Below are positions 57,599 to 64,000 of a DNA stretch of 64,000 nt, in pieces. The number at the start of each line of letters is the position of its first letter. The first letter of the stretch is position 1. Below the pieces are notes generated by a model. It searched no databases, had not been told where the DNA came from, and saw only the letters and a list, made by a program, of their open reading frames with translations. The stretch spans positions 310,001 through 374,000 of the forward strand of contig CAJQUW010007073.1 of the NCBI GenBank assembly GCA_907163375.1, given 5' to 3'. The translations under genes and the position numbers were made by a program. Origin of the DNA: Prostheceraeus crozeri. Taxonomy: Eukaryota; Platyhelminthes; Polycladida; Euryleptidae.

Positions 57599-58066
57599 CT
57601 GAAACACAAGGCAAAAGAAAATGGCATTTTTTATAATGATGTTGAACAAGGTTTTTTGACAAAATAAAATGATAAACAGAAGTCGATTTCAGTTGAATTC
57701 AAATGAGTTCCACTCCTATTCCTAAAATTTCGAGTGATAATCACGCTCAGAAGTGCATGCTTGCAAAATAAGACAGAAGTGAGCGTGGGGAGGGGGACAA
57801 CTCCGCTCTAGGGATAGTGCCATGGGGGGAGGTTCAGTCCTCAAATTTAGGGAGCCCATCAAATTTGCTGGCATTTTAGTGATTATGATCACACAATGAG
57901 GATTAGATTAGCGGGCTTGTTGAAAGGACTCCCCTTGGAATTCAGTCGCATGATAAATAGGATGGGAGTGAGACAAATGAAGCATCAAAGAACAATTTCA
58001 TACTTGTAGACTACAAATTTTTCAAATGGGTGGGACGAGGCACGAACACTGCTGCCATTCTACTAG
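57599..58066. other. No recognised feature
   Basis: Upstream intron of the opsin on the minus strand. It includes a G-rich run near 57784-57840. No exon recognised. Confidence 0.4.
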
Positions 58067-58782
58067 CAGGGATGCGCAGTCGGAGTCCCGGAGTCCTATC
58101 AAGTGATAGGACTCCGGACTTCGGCCTATAACTAGACCCGAAATATAATACACAAATTATTTATCCTCGTGCATAGCAGTCACTGTCTTGATGTCAACTT
58201 TCTCCGTCAAACAAAAGTACAAAGACGCTGCTGCATGCAAAGCTTGTAGTAGTTGAGGGAATGAATCTTGATAGTGAGAAAAGAAATATCTTTTCACTTG
58301 GCGATTCAATAGAGAAGACAAACCTTCCTAGCCTCGATCACACATACGCACCAAAGGTCACATCACAGACAGATATGAAATACTAGTTTGTTTGAGAACA
58401 TTACCTCTTACCCAAACGTTAATCTTCTGTGATGGCTCCTCCGAAGCGCATATTAAAATCGAAAGTGCACTCATATTTTTTGAAAAAGGTTGGGGGATTT
58501 TCCTGCCTGGTAGAGACTGGAGAAAAACTGTGTAAGGCACACATCAACAACATGGGAGGAGCCGAGTCGCATGCATCCAGCTTGAAGCTACATTTGACAA
58601 ACTTTCATCGAAAATGATTGATAATTGATTCAGCACTGATCACCAAAGATACGTTCAGGTAAGCCTATAATGATCTATGTTGTAGGTAACCAAACTTTTT
58701 TTTAAAAAAACTAGGCTTTATATATTGGCCACTCGGAGTGGGAGTCGGAGTCCTATCAAATTGATAAGACTCCGCATCCCTG
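58067..58782 (+). mobile_element. Deleted hAT element retaining a BED-finger exon
   Basis: The ends are CAGGGATGCGCAGTCGGAGTC and the complement of GGAGTCTTATC...GACTCCGCATCCCTG. Subterminal GGAGTCCTATCA palindromes lie on both sides. The frame 58429-58617 reads MAPPKRILKSKVHSYFLKK, then GEKLCKAHINNMGGAESHAS and SLKLHLTNFHRK, the layout of a hAT N-terminal BED finger. CAG/GTAAGCC at 58658 is a likely splice donor of the parent gene. The catalytic part is deleted. The 8-bp flanks match poorly (4 of 8). Confidence 0.7.
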
Positions 58783-58971
58783 CATTGTAGTCTCTAGGCT
58801 TCGGGAGAAAAAGTTTTTAACCTAAAGCCTGCACTGTAAACTCCACAACGCTAAAAAACGCTAATATGGCCGTTTAACTTGACAGAAAAGCTTCACAGAA
58901 AATGTCCGCAAAAATCAATAAAAAAGATGACGTCACAACTTGATGAATGATGATGCAACAGTTAAAATCCG

Positions 58972-59223
58972 TTGATATCTTATCTGATACTCTGTTCTGA
59001 GGAGGATTTGAAACCGCTTTTCCCCAATATGATCCAGGCAACCTTCTTCGCCCACGGACTTGATCGTGCATGCGAAATAGTCAGAGAAATATTTAAAGAA
59101 ATGAATCATTTTATCTTAATGTGGAAAAAAATTCAGGGGATCTTCCTATTCTTGCAGACATTTGGCTTCTCCTATATCCAAAGAGCTACTTCGAAGCTGA
59201 GACTACATAAAGCGGTGCAGTAG
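58972..59223 (+). pseudogene. hAT-type (DUF659-like) transposase fragment
   Basis: The frame reads LKPLFPNMIQATFFAHGLDR, then ACEIVREIFKEMNHFILMWK, then RATSKLRLHKA. This matches the segment LFPNxxHVTCLAHxLxRVxExIRxxFxxVNxLIxxxKKxF...AxxRxxLxKE found in a group of hAT-like transposases around the CxxH motif. The family Cys is replaced (TFFAHG for TCLAHG). Only about 80 residues remain, flanked by unrelated sequence. It may have come from the same deleted element group as 58067-58782, but there is no direct link. Confidence 0.55.
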
Positions 59224-59528
59224 TTGATGGGGAAAAGGGGTCTATCTGCGTCTCATTGAATCAACCTGTGTTTTTCTTTGATCGTGTCCGACGCGTAGAT
59301 GCGAGCAGCCATGGGGTGTGCATCACTTTGTGAAAGTCTCATTTTCGGCCTCTTTCCCTGCAGAACTTGTGAGTCGTAGTTCCTGTGGATGCAAGTGAAT
59401 TGGCTCACACTGGGCTGTGATTTCCGAGACTGTCACTGCGCGACAATGATGATTGAATATCTCATCAACTTGTTTATTGGCAATAATGAAATAAAATAAA
59501 CGATAGATCAAATTGCCATGCAAAAGAT

Positions 59529-59603
59529 GTGCGGCTGGTAGGATTCGAACGTGCGACCAAGGTTAACTAGACCTGTGCTCTAGCCAACCGAGCTACGAGC
59601 CAC
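59529..59603 (-). tRNA. tRNA-Thr(AGU)-like gene or tRNA-derived SINE head
   Basis: The minus strand gives a 75-nt cloverleaf-like sequence. The acceptor is GTGGCTC with GCCGC (6 of 7 pairs with a GU), and the D arm contains TAGCTCGGTTGG (A box). The anticodon loop CTAGTTA gives anticodon AGT, with 4 of 5 stem pairs. The T loop GTTCGAATCC matches the B box, but its stem is only 3 of 5. CTTTTG follows at once, a Pol III terminator. Just upstream in the same strand (about 59612-59650) is a second B box (GGGTTCGATCC), a partial tRNA 3' half. Pair losses favour a pseudogene or SINE head over a working tRNA. Confidence 0.5.
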
Positions 59604-59821
59604 TTACGCGACTGTGTCAATTGGCAGGATCGAACCCTCAGCACCACACATCAGTTGTCAAGGCAATTATGAAATCTTTGTCTGAGCAATGCGGAATTTT
59701 CAAGTGGACAACAACAGTCATTTGAAAGTCGATTACCTTGAAAAATTGTCCACTTCACAGAGAAAACTTATACACGAGTCTCTTGGAACCAATGAATCCG
59801 AATAATTGTGCACTTGAGATA
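59604..59821. other. Partial second tRNA-like 3' half; otherwise nothing
   Basis: It holds the GGATCGAACCC word (59627-59637), the complement of a B box. No other feature recognised. Confidence 0.4.
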
Positions 59822-59829
59822 ATTACAAC

Positions 59830-59852
59830 CATAGGGTAATCCCTACTCTATG
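59830..59852. mobile_element. 23-bp micro-element of the CATAGAGTA family
   Basis: It starts CATAGGGTA and ends CTACTCTATG, essentially only the two family termini. An exact 8-bp duplication ATTACAAC flanks it (59822-59829 and 59853-59860). Confidence 0.75.
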
Positions 59853-59860
59853 ATTACAAC

Positions 59861-60748
59861 GATGTAGAACATAATTATCCCAGTCATCTTAATCATCCTA
59901 TGATCCTTTCATCAGTGAAGTTTTCTGCATGGACTTTAATCCTGTGCTATCGAGGGCAAGTTCAGGAGAAACATGAGAAAGTGAGATTTGAAAAGGATAA
60001 ATGGATTACTGGTATGAAAAACGTGTTCTTTGAAGTGAGGGAGGGGATTATCATCGCGATTTGCGATGAAGCAGATTGCTAAATCTGAAAATGGAATATG
60101 AAATGCGATGCTAGTCTTCCAGATACTAATCCGCCCGTAGAATTTAGTTGATATTATGGAGCAATGGTTTCGTTGTTAAGACAGGAGCGCCTATCACCTG
60201 TTGTTCAAGGACAAATCCTTATTTAATCATTTCTCTGAAGTAGAAATTCAAGGTGAAGTAGAAAATTCAAGGTCGCATCCCTTTTTCATGTTTTTCAGCT
60301 CTTAGGTGTCAAAAACATAATAGAGTGATGAAAGAGCCTTTCATAAACACCGTCTACAAGTGAAATTGGAATGAGAAATTGCTGAAAGATTGTGTCAAGG
60401 CATGCTGCATCTGTATGTCCAACATATATCAAAAAATCATTGCATCCAGGGTGGAATATTTTCCCTACGATGGTGAATGTTGACGACATTGCAACTTAAG
60501 CTGGCAGTCAATTGGTTTCACTATCATTAAAAATCAATCAAACAATAATTGCAATTTGTGGAACCACGGGTGAGAAAAGAACTTTTCTTCTGGGCCTCGT
60601 AAAATCTCTATGTTCAGTTCATTTGCATCTATGTTGCTCTTCCTTGAAATCAAAAGATGAAATATTCCTCTTTATAGCATACCTGAAAATATCCTGTCAA
60701 TATTTCTGTAGCATTTCAACAATTGGTCTTTATTACATAACACCCTTA
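59861..60748. other. No gene recognised
   Basis: Short frames on both strands (for example 60295-60489 on the minus strand, with HPGCNDFLIYVGHTDAACLD). The composition is protein-like but no family or splice frame was recognised. Confidence 0.4.
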
Positions 60749-60752
60749 TTAA

Positions 60753-61188
60753 CCCTCTAACTGACCGCAATTTACTCGTACCGTTAACTCGCATCGGTAG
60801 TTGGGGGAAATATCACTGACGCCGCGTTCAACAGCTGTCCTTCAGAAACTGAGCTCGAGTTAACTCGCATCGGTAGGACAGGTAGCTGTCACTAATAGAT
60901 ACAATTTTTTCTTCCACTGTTCACAAATGCCGAGTTAACTCGGGCTGCAGGAGTGCTCCAGATTACACACAGAAAGACAGATTATGGACACAGAAAGAAT
61001 TACCTAAATTGGTTCAGTGATAATGTCTTGCTGTCTCGATGCGAGCTAACTCGGGCTCATTTTCTCATTGTACTACCGCCTGCAATGCACCAGTGACATT
61101 GTCTAGCTGTCTCGATACGAGATGACTCGGGCTCAGTGAAATTCGGTGGTTATATGAAATAAGCACCGCAGCATAAGGGCTTTCAGGG
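60753..61188. mobile_element. Probable piggyBac-type MITE with GAGTTAACTC palindromes
   Basis: TTAA (60749-60752) precedes CCCTCTAACTGACCG; the right end is tentatively GCTTTCAGGG, followed by TAAG. Five subterminal copies of a palindromic word occur. At 60783 and 60851 they are GTTAACTCGCATCGGTAG-like. At 60931 it is CGAGTTAACTCGGGCTG. At 61037 and 61113, in inverted sense, they are CGATGCGAGCTAACTCGGGC-like. The inverted arrangement of internal palindromes resembles the intact piggyBac at 46393. No coding capacity. Confidence 0.5.
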
Positions 61189-63486
61189 TAAGATAGAACA
61201 TCAATTGCAAACTTCTCGTGAATAAGCAACTCAGATTTTTCAACCCTAAAAATTATAAAACATCCTATATTGATGTGAGATAGAAGTTCAAAACAGTCTG
61301 CCTATCCTGAAATTGCTCATTCCATAGAGAAAGTGCACATTTACTCTATTCAGCTTGAAGTATGTTGGAGCAGCCATAGTGAAACGTTAGCCCAGCATAT
61401 AGTTTTAGTCCATTTTTTGCGCAGTGCAATTGATGAAAGTGAAAAGTTCGAATCTGTGCGTCTGCCGAGCTCTACCCGGTTTTATCAGACAGGATCAAAG
61501 AAGAATTCAATGCAATGAGAGACAGAATGCAGAACAATACAGAATAGAGAAGCAACGGTGTTCTGTTGCTTAATTTTTCTATGAAAATAAAGCTGGGATA
61601 TACAAGCGGCTATTGCATGCTTCACTCATCATTTATTGTATCTTCGCTTGAATGACTGGATGAAGCGAGTCCTTTAAGTTGTCTGTTTTCACCAAACCAC
61701 TAGCGGAACTCTGACAGGCGTGCGCTTCTTTTCTCAGACACTATCCTTCATCCAACTACAGAGCTGATCATAAAAACGTACCACCTAAATTTCGCTGAAA
61801 TTCAATCGATTCTCATGTCTTTCAATCGTGTTACACATCAACGCGCTATACATTATTCGAGAGCTTGTGCTCTCAGCTTGAAAGTGAGCTATGATAGACT
61901 TGCATCCGTGCTCAAAATGTGAAAATCACAAATTGCAATTTTTCAATAAGAAAACATGTGAGTATATGATCATGGATCGAGCACGGGGAGAACGAGCATT
62001 TTCTGAGTTCTCTTTTGATAAAAAACACACAAAATCATGACTCTTTTGACTGAAAATGCTATATTCTCACTTTTTCATCAAAAATGCTTTTTATATGTTA
62101 TCTTCATCATCCTTGCAATTTGAGGAGTGCTAATATGTAAGTTTTATTCAAATAAGTTCAATATTTCTTTTCAAAACTTCTTCAACATTTTTCTCACTAC
62201 CGCTAAGGTACACAAACAAACATGGTAAACAAATCTGCAGGCGCAGTGAGAGAACAAAGACATACCTTCGCTAATCGATTTGTTTTGAGCCGTCGTTCAC
62301 CTTACATGGTGTTCCACTCTATAAGTACTTCATGTTGCACTTCATTTTACTTTGCTACATCACATTTTCTTAAGATGATGAACAAATCAGGATATTGAAC
62401 ATGAATTCAATATTGCACATGTTGTATTTGCTTATACGCCTACCAACAAAAGGAAGCATCGTAGCTTATTCATCAAAAGTTATATAATTCCATGAATAAG
62501 GATTATGTATCTCTTATTCATATTTTCATTATCTGCATAGTCTGCTTTATCTGACTGAAGACATTTCTCACGGGAGTGATTGTTGGCAGCGTCAAGATGA
62601 AAGATTAGATTATCAAGTAATATTGTATAAAAGCTACGAGTAGCAACATAGTAGCTTGCGTCATGACTAGACGAAATTCAATTACGGATTGACTTTTTGA
62701 ATGCAGTGATAATCGGTCAATCTATAGTGTATCAGACAATCTGAAGAAGAAAGCACCCCGGTAATACTCCCCTCGATGTCTCTTCCTCTTACTTTTTCGA
62801 TCAAAGTCATATTTTTCGAAAATTCATTCACATGCATCATATTACAATTATGTAGAAGTGGCATTCATCAAAAAGGAATCATGGCAGGTACTCGAACCAG
62901 TAATTGCCATAATAGTTTCATTTGAGGCAATGGTCATTTTTATTTCATATCTATGCTCGAACCAATGTCAGTGATGTCTACCCATAATATTTGTTGCGAA
63001 TGGTAAATAATTTCTGACACATATCAGTTGGAGGCAATTGAAGAAATCATATCACTCAAATTTCAATGGAAAATTGAAACTGATTGTGGGCTTATTAATC
63101 CAGCAAAGAAAAAGGCTTGCGTATTGGTACGTAGTGCATATCACGTAAAGGAAGGACATTCCGTTATGCAGAACACTTAAATGTAGGTGAAACACAATTT
63201 TATAAATTCTACGACTTAATTGATTTCAACTACTGATTACCTTTCAGAGGGCAGACGGAAAGCTCCCATTGAAAAACATAAATGGTTCATCAAGTTTGGA
63301 CTAAAGGCTTTAACTCTGCTTGCTTTTCAGAGCTAAACCAGATCTGTGGGAGAACTTTCCCTTAATGCATTTGACATTTTACTTGAAGCGTAGTAAGTCA
63401 GGCTGGACCCACCCGACTTAATCAATTATATGCATACATGCATGCACACTAATACACATGCATGTACGCGTATGCATGTAAATCAT
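61189..63486. other. No gene recognised
   Basis: Short frames only. CAGGTACTCGAACCAG near 62885 contains the complement of a B box (GGTTCGAGTACC), a possible SINE scrap. A GCATGCATGTAC-type alternating purine-pyrimidine run lies near 63430-63478. Confidence 0.4.
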
Positions 63487-64000
63487 CAGGGTTGGGACAG
63501 TTTTCACAGTTGGCCTGACGTCATAGAGGGCACGTCGATGCTGATTAAGTAATAATCCATAGACCAGCGGTTCTCAAGGTGGGCGTTCGCTACTTGCAAA
63601 CGGCGTTGGATACGAAGGGGCGGTAAGGGAGTGTTTTGCTTATTGTCATATTTTGGGCTTTCCATGCACATTGCACACCGCACATCTTCAGAGTAACCGT
63701 TCTGTGCATATATTCAGTCACAGCGCTCATCAAGCGATACAACCTTAAATCTCTCACACTTCGTCAAAACTACTATATCAAAACAAACGCCAATAGGAAA
63801 TTAGTGGAAGTCCAGCTTGATTGCTTCTGCAAAGTCACGTGACTGCATTACACATTATCCTTTGCAATGTGAGTCATTGCTGCTAATCGATTAAAAACAC
63901 GATCGATTGAGACACGGTGTGAATGAACATCTTTTTCGTCAACTTTTTGATGAAAATGAAGAAGACTTTCAGCAATTGTTATTGCACACTGAAGTGAGAT
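63487..64000. mobile_element. Left ends of two hAT-like elements, possibly nested, cut by the window edge
   Basis: CAGGGTTGGGACAGTTTTCAC at 63487 and CAGCGGTTCTCAAGGTGGGC at 63565 both have hAT-type starts (CAGGGTTGG; CAGCGGTTCTCAA as in Charlie-type elements). The right ends were not found before 64000. The frame 63636-63842 has no transposase motif. Confidence 0.4.

Noticed and set aside
60295-60489. Minus-strand 64-residue frame with protein-like composition
   Set aside because: No family motif, no consistent splice frame with the opsin exons, and no neighbours to support it.
62262-62310. Possible further opsin exon ending in a GCGAAG/GTATGT donor on the minus strand
   Set aside because: The last dozen codons (ERRLKTNRLAK) would fit in phase before the exon at 57598, but no credible acceptor and a stop just upstream were found.
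1-64000. CRISPR arrays, operons or bacterial-type signals
   Set aside because: No short regularly spaced direct repeats with unique spacers and no compact gene clusters; the sequence is a eukaryotic nuclear type.

Overview
This 64 kb window is AT-rich metazoan nuclear DNA. It has spliced host exons, a poly(A) signal, a tRNA-like gene and very dense DNA transposons, with no operon-like packing. The frequent TAGGCCTA and TACATGTA words and the mix of hAT, piggyBac, Tc1/mariner, LINE and Penelope-like pieces would fit a marine invertebrate, but I cannot name the species. No retrovirus, LTR element, Polinton or other capsid-bearing element was recognised.

Host genes are sparse. The best supported is an opsin on the minus strand. 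One exon at 57517-57598 (third intracellular loop and start of TM6) joins across an intron of about 11.6 kb to the last exon at 45673-45926 (rest of TM6, TM7 with the retinal-binding Lys motif, and tail). The upstream exons were not found and probably lie to the right of the window. A second, unidentified gene ends on the plus strand at 31749-31863 with an AATAAA at 31919; a possible preceding exon is at 29521-29586. Weaker candidate exons lie at 4669-4911, 36965-37119 and 37269-37462.

Layout: 0-10 kb, LINE 3' ends and a Tc1-like remnant. 10-14.3 kb, a 4.1 kb foldback with a hAT-type element inserted in one arm. 14.4-18.4 kb, an inverted pair of short hAT-like elements with another hAT element inside, then a decayed hAT. 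20.1-21.4 kb, an array of 172-bp repeats. 22.1-24.6 kb, an intact-looking autonomous hAT with a perfect 8-bp target duplication. 26-27.5 kb, a diverged dimer of the same 172-bp repeat beside a Tc1-type helix-turn-helix remnant, then a nearly perfect 343-bp-arm hairpin. 33-42 kb, a series of MITEs, including a 1.36 kb element built on repeats of CTCGGTCAGAGGACA. 46-50 kb, an intact-looking piggyBac inside a short hAT-like element, itself possibly inside a pogo-like fragment, all in the opsin intron. 53-61 kb, further hAT, Harbinger-like and piggyBac-like non-autonomous elements, a tRNA-Thr-like gene and a 23-bp micro-element with a perfect 8-bp target duplication.

A recurrent thread is one short hAT-like family with termini starting CATAGAGTA. 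It occurs at 14366, 16597 (inverted), 41306, 46055 and 53265, and as the micro-element at 59830. The two transposase genes, hAT at 22425-24236 and piggyBac at 47116-48846, both have open frames and the expected catalytic residues, so they are plausible recent or current sources of movement.
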